NCBI RefSeq assembly: GCF_029227915.1
Contig: NC_079882.1
Location: forward strand, 6,448,001-6,512,000
Source of the DNA: Hydractinia symbiolongicarpus
Taxonomy: Eukaryota; Cnidaria; Hydrozoa; Anthoathecata; Hydractiniidae
Reading direction: 5' to 3'
Length of the DNA stretch: 64,000 nt
In this document: piece by piece, positions 11,301-22,455 of the stretch
Numbering within the stretch: position 1 is the first letter of the stretch
Layout of the letters: the number at the start of each line of letters is the position of its first letter
Translations under genes and position numbers: made by a program
Notes under the pieces: generated by a model
What the model saw: only the letters and a program-made list of their open reading frames with translations
What the model was told of the DNA's origin: nothing
Database searches by the model: none

Positions 11301-14300
11301 GACCATAACATATTTTGATGGCGGCCTAATCAGTCAGAGAAAATTTAAATACGCTGTGCGCTGTGTCATAGTAGTATAAATAAACTACACCTCCTAATTA
11401 TTAAGTGTCATTGACATCCTTCTTAAGCAGCAAATTGCTTATTTAAACTGTTAAAACAAAGTATTAGTGCGGGGAAGCATTACAAGCATTTTTTTGGATG
11501 AAAACGCCCACAATTTATTGATGTTTGTTTCAAAAGTTTTTAAGATATATAATCAGGATGCTTTAAGCATTGTACAATTTTGAAACACATGGTTATTAAA
11601 ATCTTCCACAATCAAAAAATCAGAAGAACATTCTTGTTTTGGGTTAAAGGGATTCCTACAGTACAAATATTGTATGATGAAGAGGATGAAAAGTTGTTAC
11701 TCAAGTTATTCTAGATTTAATATTTAAAATCTGAGAACTAATGATGTTAAAAGTACTTTTCTAAAAAATGAAGATGTTACATTTCTACCTCTAATTAAAG
11801 ATAGGATCACTTTTAAGCTACAAAACTTCACATATGTCAAGTACTATAAGTATGTGTAACAGATGCTATTATGCATTGAGCATGGACTTGTGCAAGAACT
11901 TGTGCAAGTTCTGATTTTTTTAAAATGATTAAAAAAAATAAACGTTTGCTATAGCAAATAAACAATAGGTTGCGATCAAGTTTTGAATGTTAACTGATCA
12001 ATGACTTTAAATTTTTGTTTTCATTGTTGTTTTCATTATAATTGAGCCAATAGAATATCGAATTGATGAAAATAAAAAATTAAAGTGTGTTGTGAATAGT
12101 TTTGTGGCATGCATGAAAGTCATTTCGTTGAAGATGGAGGCAATAAATAAAAAAAGAAAGTTGATAGTCGGACAGATAATATGATTGAACATTGCAGAGT
12201 GGCAACTACACGAATGCCTTTTTAACTCAAACTACACAGAGTATCATCATGCGAGAAGAAGGAAAATAGCACTGGAGTTGATTTCAAACGAATTGGTAAT
12301 GCCAGTCAAAGACATACAAAAGAAAATGGTCAGTTTGAGTTAGTATTGCGGTCAAATATAGTCTGAGGCTCAAAGAAAAGTGGAGCAGGTACGAATGAGG
12401 TTTTCACTCCCCAATGGCCTTTTCATGAGGAGAAGGATTTATCTGATTATATTACTCCTTGTGCCACAAAATCCAACATTAATGTGGACGAAGATCCGAA
12501 TGGTGATGGTGAAACTCCTACACTGGCGTTCAACCATAAACTAAAAAAGTCATCTAGTGTCAAAAAAGATCAAGATGTATCTGTTGCAGACAGAGTTATG
12601 TTAAAAGCGTTAGAGCGATTAGATGAGCCTCTTCAGACGTCTTCCACAGTTGCAAACCTAAACCTGAGTCCTAATGAAAGCGAAATCCAAGAACAATCGT
12701 TTGGTAGAATGATTTAGGATGAATTTGCTTGATATAGAAAATATGTACACTCAAGAAAAGTGTAAACTTCCAATATTGCCATTGCAAGCCCCTTTCGTTT
12801 ATCTATCTAATAACCATGGTTGCACCCAAAAGCTTTTTCGTTGCGTTTTTTTTTTGCACTGACTTGTCTTTACTTTTACTGCCAGCGATAACGTCAGAAT
12901 TAAAACAACTTCTTGTTTGCAAATCATTTTTAAAATGAGCACGCAAAAACTCACATTTGTTTTTTATTTATAGAAATCAACAAAACTTGTGCAAGTATAA
13001 AAACTTGCACAACTGCTTGTACAAGTACTTGCAGAAGTACTTGTATGTTATTTCCTATTGCAAACTTTGCTACGTGTAACAGACCCTTAAGAACAAGATA
13101 AGATTTTTAAAAAATTCCAAAAAACATGATAAACAACTTTTTATCCTCTTTAACATAAAACAATATTTGTAATCCAGAAATCCTTTAACTTTCTAAGAGT
13201 CCAACCAAATGCTTAGTTTTCTTATATAAATGTTTTTTTACAAATACATACAGGTAAACTTTCTTGACCTCCTTAAAAACATTTTCTCCTGTTTACAAAT
13301 AGGGTGAAGGATGTGTTTTAACTTGAGATTGTGTATAAAACCAGGATAAAACGTTTTCATGTACATCCAGATAAGTTAAACAATGGGAATCTGCTAATTC
13401 ATCTGAACTTAACAAATTCATATCAGTCCATATTAATCTCATAGGGAAGGTAATGAACCTGAGAACAAAATGAATATTACTTATTCTCAATTGCTGACCA
13501 AAGTATGCAAATTCTCCAATGTACTCAAATCAAAAGGTAAAAATATTTATTCTGCAGTAGAAAATGGTTAAGAAACTTTCATTGCTAATTGAAGTAATTA
13601 TTCTATATTGTAAATTCTAAATTCTTTAGGCGTGAAAAAAGGTGACAGAATTGCCATATATATGCCAATGATTATTGAATTAGTTATTGCCATGCTGGCT
13701 TGTGCAAGAATCGGTGCAATTCATTCAATCATTGTAAGCTAAACATTTAGTCTTTATTTATCCTGGGACTGTATAACCTTTAGGACAGTGTTAATCAGAA
13801 TCTACATTTTTCGTTTAGTTTGCAGGTTTTTCAGCTGATTCTTTGGCAGATAGAATGTTGGATGGAAAGTGCTCTATGCTTATTACTGCAGGTATCTAAA
13901 ATTAAGTTACTTCACGTATGGATATAATGTAGGCAAAAAAAAGTTTGTGTGTATGATAAAATACTGTATGAAGAACTTTGATGACTGAACATGCTTTTTT
14001 CTACATCTTAAAAAGATTTAGTCATTCCCTCTTGGTATCTTATACACAATGTAAATGGAATAAAAATATATAGGAAAATACGATAAATGGAATAAAAATT
14101 TTAATATTGCTTTGTTAACAAACTGACATCTGAATGCTCAAAAAAATAGAACTTCGGGCAAAAATATTATTTCCTTAAAGGGATCCAAATGTATAAAACG
14201 ATTTTGGACTTATAGATCTTAAAAAGTTGGTTAACAAGTTGTTGTTTTTTTTAATTTTAAAAAAAACTCTTTTTATTCTTGAGATATTCACTTTTAAACA

Positions 14301-17300
14301 ATTTCAGATTTAATTATGCTGCATAAATTATGATGTCATATTTAAGTAAAAGCAAATTTTAACATTTTCTGTCATCAGTAATTTTGAATCTGTTAAGGAA
14401 TATGCATTCAAACTATATCAATGCATATATATTATAAAGGTGCATTGATAAACTTTTTTGACAAAATGACACTTGTTTGCTCGTCCCAGGCCTCTTAATT
14501 TTTGCTGACGACCCAATAACTCAGAATCTGCCACTTGGTTTGCAATTAAATTTTCTGGTGAGCTTGTATAGGCCCAACATGTTTACTCACAAAATTTGAT
14601 TGCAAACCAACATGCAGATCCCAAGTTATGGGGTCGTCAGCAAAAAATTAGGAGACCTGGGCCATACATATATGTTAATTAATTCACCTTTATAATATCT
14701 ATGCATTGATAAAGTTTGAATACATATACCTTAACAGGTTTAAAATTACTGAAGAAAGAAAATATGAAAATTTGCGATTACTTAAATATGACATCATAAT
14801 TTATGCAGCATAATTAAATCTGAAATTCTTTGAATGTGAATACCTCGAGAACGAAAAAAGCTTTTTAAAAAATTTAAAACGACTGCTAACAAACTTTTTA
14901 AGCTCTATAATATAAGCCCAACATCATTTTATACTTCGGTTCCCTTTAAGGTTTGTGGTTTAGCCAATAAAAAACAATTTGTATATGTGTTTGCCTATAT
15001 TTTTGTCATCTATATTTTAGATGGAAGTTGTAGAGGTCCTAAAGTTATTGATTTAAAAACTGTTGCTGATAACGCATTGGCAGAATGTAGAGAAAAAGGA
15101 CTGGATATTAAAATAAGCATTGTAGTTAAAAATGTGACTAAAGATACAGATGAAAAAGTTGATGGAAGATCTCCAACGACAAAAAGGCAGAAATTATTAA
15201 ATGTAGGCATTGGTTTTGTTAGCAAATATATACTATTAAAGTTAAACCGTTTAAAATATCTTGCTTTTGGTTCCTTGTTTTTGCCTAAGGGAAGCTGTAT
15301 GTAACCAAAATACATTTTACATTGTCTTGTTTATGAGCGTTGAACAGGTTAGTTTTAATATCTTTTAGTAAGAACCAGTTTAAGTGTTGGATCAAGTCTT
15401 CTTGTAGGGCATGGGCACAAATCAAGGCCTTCCCAATGTTTTAATTGAGCAAGATTTTGTAAATTGAAATTTTGAACATCCGTAATGTTACATAAATAAG
15501 GCACTGCAGATATATGCATATGCTAGTATTTTTCTTGATTCGTATATAGGTGCCGTGGAACAATGATGTTGATATGTGGTGGCATGATGTCATGAAGGAT
15601 GCTAAAGTGGAGTGTGAGTGTGAGTGGATGGATGCAGAAGACCCACTGTTTATACTCTACACTAGTGGCTCCACTGGCAAGCCAAAAGGTGTTTTGCACA
15701 CAACTGGAGGATATATGTTATACGCTGCTACCACTTTCAAGTGAGATTTGCTTTTACATTTTTGCAGTGACTATAAAAATAGCATGGTACTCGCTAATCA
15801 TTTTTTTAAAAACTCTGCAGTATCAATTAAGAGATATGCGTATCTTACGTGGCTAGCTTCGCAATTACCTTGTCTATTATTTCCAGAAGGGGCCATGGCT
15901 TTAATGGGGAGTCCTACAGTATTTAATGCTCATTTTGAGGTAAACAGAACCAATTAAAATCAGCGCTCTACCAGACAAAAGAAATGGCAAACTCCTTGCA
16001 ACATCCAACAGCCCACATTAGTGTGCCAGCCATCTCCCTGATTTCCTTTACATTGCTTGGGTTAACCCAGGGCTATGAAAACATTTACTCGCACATATTG
16101 AATCGATACTAAGGGGAATCAAACTCCAGTCTTGCACGCAAAGTTTAAGAGTTATAACCACGAAGCAATGGCACCAAACAACATTTGTTGCTTCAAACTT
16201 AATATTTTGTGATCCAAATAAAATGGATAAGTATTCTTTTGTGAGTATATATGAATATGGATGTTGTTTTTAGATACACATTTGATTATCATGATGATGA
16301 TGTCTATTGGTGTACAGCAGATATTGGTTGGATCACTGGACATTCTTATATAGTATATGGACCAATGGCAAATGGGGCTACTGGAGTGATGGTAACTATG
16401 TTTGGTAACTTGATGACAAAAACTGTTTTTTTAACAGATTATCCCAAATGCTTTGCTTTTTATTATTTTTATGTTTTATATTTTGTATTAGTTTGAAGGT
16501 ACGCCCGTGTACCCTGATGCTGGCAGATTGTGGGAAGTTTGTGAAAAATACAAAGTTACTAAATTTTATACTGCGCCAACAGCTATCAGAATGTTGATGA
16601 AATTTGGTACTGAGATTGTTAAAAAGTAATTTTTAAACTTTTATAATTTAAATATCCTGCTTTTTCTTTTCTCGTTCTATGATGCAAATTTCATTTTGGT
16701 CAGGTATGATCGATCCAGCCTAAAAGTGTTGGGTACAGTTGGGGAGCCGATTAATCCTGAAGCCTGGTTATGGTACTACAAGGTTGTTGGTGAGGAGAGA
16801 TGTGTAATTGTTGATACTTTCTGGCAAACTGAGACTGTAAGTACATTTATAAAGAATGGAATCCAAATGCTTCCTATCTTGCAATTTTTTACTTAGTTGA
16901 AACCTCAGACAAAAATATAAATTTTTTGTAATGTAAGTACAAACAGTAAAAATCATTTATAGGATTAATTTCTTTGTGCGTACCAAATGTTATCTGTGTA
17001 TGTTGTTTCAGAAGTTTGATCTTGTCTTGTTTGTCTTGATAAATGTTCATTATAACAGTAGGAGAAATGTCTGAAATTCTCTCAGATTGCAGGAATTGTC
17101 CCGTTGCAGTGTGATTGTGTATAAAATACAACGTTGCATGGAGACTAACGTTAAGAATTGAAATCATCTTTTAACTATTGATTTGTTGTAGGGCGGTCAT
17201 ATGATTACTGGAATGCCCGGAGCGACTCCAATGAAACCAGGTTCTGCTGTAAGTTTGATATATATTTGCTTAGTTGTTGCGATAGGCCACTCGTCATGCA

Positions 17301-19374
17301 TACACAAAACTCATAAAACATACATAAAATCGTAAAACTTTCATATACTAAAAGATAAAAGACGTAATTTTACTGGAAAAATGGTATTAAAAAAGAAACA
17401 ACCAGGAATGTGGTTTTTGATTGCCGTTGGCAAGTGTTATTGTTGAATTTACTTTTTCTAGAGTTTACCTTTCTTTGGAGCAGTACCAGCTATTGTTGAT
17501 GAAGATGGTAAAGAATTGACTAATGTTGAAGTTGACCAAGGCTTCTTAGTTAGTACTGCATAGTGTTTACTGTATAGCACTACATATACATACTGTATAG
17601 ATTTTTTTTGGTTTCAATGTTTTGTTGCTGTTGTGCTTGTTCTGTATGATGATTGATTTGTCATGTTATGGAGTGAAATATTTTGTAATTTAGAGTCTTA
17701 AATCTTTTTCTATATTGTTATGGAATTGTGTTATTTTATGTATGTGGTAACGTGGTGTGAATCTATTTTAAAGGTTTTCAAGCAACCTTGGCCGGGAATG
17801 ATGCGAACACTGTACAACAATCACACAAGATTTCAAAGCAGTTATTTCGAACGATTTAAAGGATATTACTGTGCTGGCGATGGTAAGGAATACTTTTGTA
17901 GTACATCATTTGTTCTGAGCAATAAGTAACAAGGGAGGAAAATTATCAGTGTGATTTAACAAAAGAATAGAAAAAGATGAGTATTTTCATTTTATAAGAA
18001 TTGTGTCGGAGAATTAGTTTCAAACTTGCACATAGTTTACGGCGATGCATCCGCGACGATTATTTGTGAAGGCGTCATTTGTGATCCAATTATTGCGTGT
18101 TCTTGTTTTTCATGCTTTAAAATACTGTTTTTACTTGTTGTGTTAACGAAGACTGACTTTATATAGGGTGCTACCGCGATGCTGACGGTTTCTATTGGAT
18201 CACAGGCCGTATTGACGACTTGATGAATGTTTCGGGACATCTTTTGAGTACTGCTCAAATTGAAAGTGCCCTGATCGAGCACTCCTCCGTTGCTGAAACT
18301 GCTGTAGTTGGGTATCCTCATCCTGTGAAAGGCAATGGAGTGTACTGTTTCGTAACTTTAAAGAATGTAAGTAGCATTAATATTTGGTTTATTGTTTCGA
18401 TTAATGATACCAATTTAATTTGATTTTCTTTTACCTTTCAAGGGCGTCCGTTTTTGTGACGCGCTGGTTGGTGAATTACGAACTAAAGGTAGGGAGGATG
18501 TAATATTTTGAGTAATGTTTTTTAAACTGTAATTACATTTTTTATACTGTACGCCGCGGGTAACCATTTTTCGAATAGCATTTTGTGTTCAAAATTATTT
18601 ACATGAGTTGCATCTCTATTTTATTTCAAACTACTCTCCCCTAATTAGTACTTAGCCCCCTTTTTTTTCTGTCACTGCAATTAATCTGCACTGAGTACTG
18701 AAGAACTTGTTCTTTGAAAGAAAGTGATTTGAATTTGTTATGCAGTTCTGTTGCGTTGTTTGAAAACATGTGGTTTGTTTTTAATTTGTTTTCTTTAATT
18801 TTTCTGGAAACAGTTTGAGAAAAAGGGTATGCCTCCTAAACTCTTGCAATGACTTTAAAATTGTCCATCATTTTTTTGTAATCTTTGAGGAATGTCGATT
18901 GGTTAGGGGCCAAACATGATATAAAAATTTACTGGTGTTGGAGTATTACAATTACTAATTGTAATACTCCAACACCAGTACTCCAACACCTACTTTTTCC
19001 ATTACTCTTCCTTACCTAATTTAGGTAAGGAAGAGTAATGGAAAAAGTAGGATGCTTAATTCAGTGGATGCTCCAAAGTGTTTTTTGGCGGGTTTTATGT
19101 GAAAATGTGGTATGTCTGTTGATTCCTTTAAAGTACGCCCATATTTGTTTATATCATTTATATCAATACTTTAGTTCGCAACCGTATTGGACCAATTGCT
19201 AATCCGGATATTATCCAGAATGCACCCGGGTTGCCAAAAACTAGGTCTGGGAAAATTATGCGTCGAATTCTTCGAAAGATAGCGTCCGATGATCGAAATA
19301 TTGGTGATACTACCACCTTGGCCGATCCGAATGTAGTGGACGAGTTGTTCAAAAATAAGCCTGAGCTCTCCTAA
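8325..19374 (+). CDS. ACSS2: acetyl-CoA synthetase, cytosolic/nuclear ACSS2 type
   Basis: Fifteen exons: 8325-8722, 13445-13536, 13630-13733, 13819-13891, 15021-15202, 15550-15740, 16274-16391, 16492-16625, 16704-16836, 17192-17248, 17462-17548, 17774-17882, 18167-18366, 18443-18488, 19175-19374. They join in phase to 707 residues; human ACSS2 has 701. The enzyme makes acetyl-CoA from acetate, ATP and CoA through acetyl-AMP. Visible motifs are the ATP loop [11 protein letters not shown] (from about residue 320), [22 protein letters not shown] (468-475), [15 protein letters not shown], and TRSGKIMRR near the C-terminus, whose lysine (about 668) is the residue regulated by acetylation in the family. 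The start [10 protein letters not shown] follows a GC-rich leader with a good context (AAGATGG). There is no obvious mitochondrial presequence, so a cytosolic or nuclear location is inferred. Intron 1 is 4.7 kb and full of repeats. All key motifs are intact. Confidence 0.96.
8895..9195. repeat. tandem repeat of about 65 bp in ACSS intron 1
   Basis: About four diverged units, each with a core like CATAATCGGGGCAGGCCGACT followed by an AT-rich part ending GACTTATA. Cores begin near 8928, 8990, 9054, 9116 and 9179. Related CATAATC pieces recur at about 10838-10905, so these may be internal repeats of a larger element. Confidence 0.65.
9388..10680. mobile_element. foldback element in ACSS intron 1, about 1.3 kb
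   Basis: The left arm starts with TCAGTCTTGGTCATGAAT (9391-9408). The right arm ends with its complement, ATTCATGACCAAGACTG, at 10660-10676. Similarity continues inward through GTGCG, ACGCC and CACCCCT blocks, giving imperfect arms of about 90-100 bases. No protein is encoded between them. This fits a non-autonomous foldback or MITE-type insertion. Confidence 0.6.
10949..11332. mobile_element. second foldback element in ACSS intron 1, about 0.4 kb
   Basis: The left arm reads GCCACCATCAAAAATATTTT then CGGGTCCT and GAGTCAG. The right arm holds the complementary GAGTCAGT, GGACCCGA and ATATTTTGATGGCGGC (11283-11332). The arms are imperfect, about 50 bases each, with no coding sequence between. 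Confidence 0.6.
12195..12719 (+). pseudogene. MADF-domain protein pseudogene inside ACSS intron 1
   Basis: From about 12197 the frame reads [20 protein letters not shown], then [19 protein letters not shown], the pattern of a MADF (Myb/SANT-like, Adf-1) domain. It ends at a stop near 12340. After a frame change and a second in-frame TGA, it goes on as [20 protein letters not shown] then [11 protein letters not shown], the characteristic second half of the same domain. An open frame then runs to a TAG at about 12715-12717 with a low-complexity polar linker and a short end ([11 protein letters not shown]) that could be a BESS-like remnant. A frameshift plus a nonsense codon and the sense-strand intronic position make it a decayed copy. 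It may be retroposed or part of a Harbinger-type element, which often carry MADF genes. Confidence 0.75.
14170..14955. mobile_element. long foldback element in ACSS intron 4, about 0.8 kb
   Basis: Nearly the whole stretch is an imperfect palindrome. Matching pairs from outside in include CCTTAAAGGGA with TTCCCTTTAAG, ATTTAATTATGCTGCATAA with TTATGCAGCATAATTAAAT, AATGCATATA with TATGCATT, and TTTTTGCTGACGACCC with GGGTCGTCAGCAAAAA. The centre lies near 14570. It has no coding sequence. A diverged fragment of the same family seems to lie at about 53545-53610 (GGGATCATAAGTTATGGG). Confidence 0.75.
15958..16185 (-). mobile_element. tRNA-derived SINE in ACSS intron 6
   Basis: Read on the minus strand, the copy begins with a tRNA-like head containing a box-A-like TTCGTGGTTATAACTC and a box-B-like GGAGTTTGATTCC. 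It then matches the SINE at 41350-41690 through GGGTTAACCCAAGC, GGGAGATGG, GGCACAC and TGTTGGATGTTGC to GTAGAGCGC. The 3' end is truncated before the tetranucleotide tail seen in the other copy. Confidence 0.75.
18930..18980. repeat. perfect hairpin 1 in ACSS last intron
   Basis: The arms 18930-18953 and 18957-18980 are exact reverse complements over 24 bases with a 3-base loop. Confidence 0.95.
18989..19051. repeat. perfect hairpin 2 in ACSS last intron
   Basis: The arms 18989-19019 and 19021-19051 are exact reverse complements over 31 bases around a single central base. It lies 8 bases after hairpin 1. Confidence 0.95.
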
Positions 19375-22300
19375 AATTAGGTGTGCTTGAAAACTTTTAT
19401 TTCATTAGTGTCAAGACGGAATTAAAAGGCTAGAAATTTGCACTTTTTTAAACTCCTCACCAATTTTTGTTATTACCTAAACAACCTGACATTTATATTT
19501 GTAAAAATGATATTTTGGAATTCCGACAATAATTAAATAATTCTTAGCACTTTTTCATATATGGGTTTCTAGAAACGCTTTTTTTCATTTTTTGTAATTT
19601 ATCCCATATTTTGTTTTGGGATAATGACTTGGAATTGTAATTTATTAATAATGCGACATGATGACGTACTAAATGTCTGAAGTGTTTTCCTTTGAATATT
19701 CTCGACGATAATATAAAAAGATACAAGAAAACTTTTGTTGCTCTCATTTAGTATGTGCTGTTTCACTCTGATGCTTTTTTGTGTCAAGTACTCCGTATAA
19801 AGAAAGAAAAAAAAGAAAGAAAGAAAGAAAGAGAAAGAACTATAAGTTAAGAGGATTTATGTTGATTAAATTTTTCGGATTGCCTGATCACAACTGGTAA
19901 CAAAAATGAGAAGGTGCTCCGTGCGGATTTAATTACGGGATGTCCATTAACTTAAGTTAATTAATTTTCCCGAATAGATCCATATTTGCGAAAATGTAGC
20001 TGCGCCAATATTCCAGAACAAATCAATTCGTGAAAATAAATCTTCACGAACTTACTAGAAACGACTATTCGCTAAACCTCGCTAAAACTTTGCGAAACTT
20101 TGGAAAAACAAGAATTTCTTCTTCTTCTTTTCTCTCTAGTATTTCTCCGCAATTTACTTGTTTGTAGTGATAAATAATGAGGTTAACGATAAGGTACCCT
20201 CAAAATTGTAATATAGCGGAAAAAGTACCAAAAGTTACGCGTTGACTGTAGAAAGAAAAATGAAATGAGATGAGATGAACCAGTGAAAAATTGAAAGGGC
20301 CTGTGGTTGATAAATTGATAGGTTGAGGAGCGTCTATGAGCTTTCAAGCTTTTGTAACCTGGTCATGTTTGGTAACATTTGTACAAAGTCAAAATACTAG
20401 CGACGTGAAGTGTGACAAATTTTTAACTTTATCTGTTGCACCCGTTTCTGCTATTTTTTCCATTCATCCATAATCAAAATATAATTTCGCACTTCTGTGG
20501 ACAGCTGATGTGTTGGAATTTCGAACGTTTTGTGTTTTCGAATGTGTATGAAAGAACGCTGAACGCTTTTTCAATGTTTATCAAAATTATTCACGTGCGA
20601 AAAACAACATGGGTCAGCTACTATCTGCTTGTTGTCCTGATAGAAACAGTCCAAAATCATTTGTACATGTAGTTCCACTAAAAATAGGTATGCTTTTTTT
20701 TGATAAATTGAGGACGTGAGAAAAATACAAAGAGTATCTAACGAACTTTTTAATCACCGACTTGTTTTGTATTTTATAACAAAGAAAAAGACTATCGATT
20801 AGGCAAAAGCAGCAAAAACAACAACAACAAAAAACAGCAACAACATAAACAACAAAAGTAATTAAATCTTATGTATCCCATAGTTAGCTACTAAAGCTAT
20901 AATCTTGATTTCGAGATTTTTCGAGGTGGAGTTTCAACCTGCAACATTTACACGGAGTTATGTTTGTAGGCAACAAACACATAAGGGTATTTCAACTGCG
21001 TCAAATCTACTTTTGATATAAAAAGTTTATATATATATGTTAAGGCTATATTTAAACCTAGAAGTAAAAAAGATTCTCCTTGTTTAGAAAACATATTGCC
21101 GATATATCGTAAAATCCAGAATAAAGGACCACCCGAATTTAGCCAAATTCTGGTTAAAAACAAAATCCATCCCAGTTTTAAGCACATCTGGATGTAACCT
21201 GTGGGTTTATCAGGATGTAATGTTTAAAGATAAAAAACCTATAATATATTGTATTTTAATAGTTAAGCTTTATGGAAAAGTATAAATGTTTTGATGCTAA
21301 GAAAATTGCTTTATTTTGGTTCCAACAAAAACCAATTCCGCTTTTCAGCCCGCACGGACTTAGGCCCATTCAAATAAAGTTCAACCCCAATAGACGTTTC
21401 ACCTAACAGAAGCCCAGGACTTAAAATCCGGGATTTTACGGCATACGGTTTGTGTTTCAAGGAAGTGTGAACAACCAACCTTTTGTCGTCGTTTATAAAA
21501 ATGGTCATATTTTATAATGTTTGCACCGAATGTACGCTATGGAGTAAAGTTATTGGACTATTGATGCTCTCTTTATTCTTTCCTCCTCATGGTTTAATAA
21601 TTTATTACTAAATGGATTTTAGAATTGAAATATTCAAATAAATATTCAGATATTGTAAGAATACGATGTATATATAGCTATATGTCCACGACCAGAAAGG
21701 TTCTATAATACTGTAGAATTGGGCTGTGCTTACGTCAGCAAAGAGTATCCCTCTCGAAGATTTTGGTCCGCTGTAAACATTGAAAAATTTGCAGTGCATA
21801 TACCTTCTTGATATTACTTGGATAGAAACGGCTTTCTTTGCTTGTGATTCTGTTTTTAAAATTTCGTCGCATTCCCCAATAAAATATGTTTAAGGTTGCA
21901 GTTTATAAGATTATTAACGCTTATATTTGCCCTAAAATTATGCACGCCTTTCATTCGAGTCACAATAAATAATTTAAGCGTTGCTACTTTTAACGTGATT
22001 CGTTCGGCAGAGAAGAGTTGGTATTTATTACGTTTCAAGATGCGCTTCTTTGACAGGAGCAAAAAAAAAAGGAGGAAGAAAAAAAAGTTCTCAGAGTCGA
22101 AATTATAATTTCACTTGAAAAAAATTGGCATGTTCCGAAACGTAAACTTTAACAAGAATAAAAATTGCGAAATTCGCGAAACTTTCTGCCTGCGAAAGTT
22201 TCTGCTCTTATGTGAAACTGACAAATCTAAAAATTTAAACTTTTCTCCATGTGCGACATCAGTTATAAATAAGAAACATACTCTTTAATTTTAGTCTGAC

Positions 22301-22455
22301 TGATTCTTAATTTTAAGATATTTTCTCAAAATAAATAGAACCTAACTCCTAAAATCCTTTTCAGCAATCTTTTCCCTTCATCAATTTTCTCAACAATTCA
22401 AGAGGTAATTGTTGAAAGTTACTACAAAACGTCTAATGTTACTGAAAAAATTGTT
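19375..22455. other. AT-rich intergenic region
   Basis: It begins with the 3' untranslated region of ACSS. An AAAG simple repeat lies at about 19800-19835 and CAA-rich sequence at about 20812-20860. Several short frames on the minus strand at 20948-21799 have no recognisable domain. No gene is supported. Confidence 0.5.

Noticed and set aside
20948-21799. Three minus-strand frames that could be exons of one gene.
   Set aside because: No shared phase, no good splice sites between them, and no recognisable domain.
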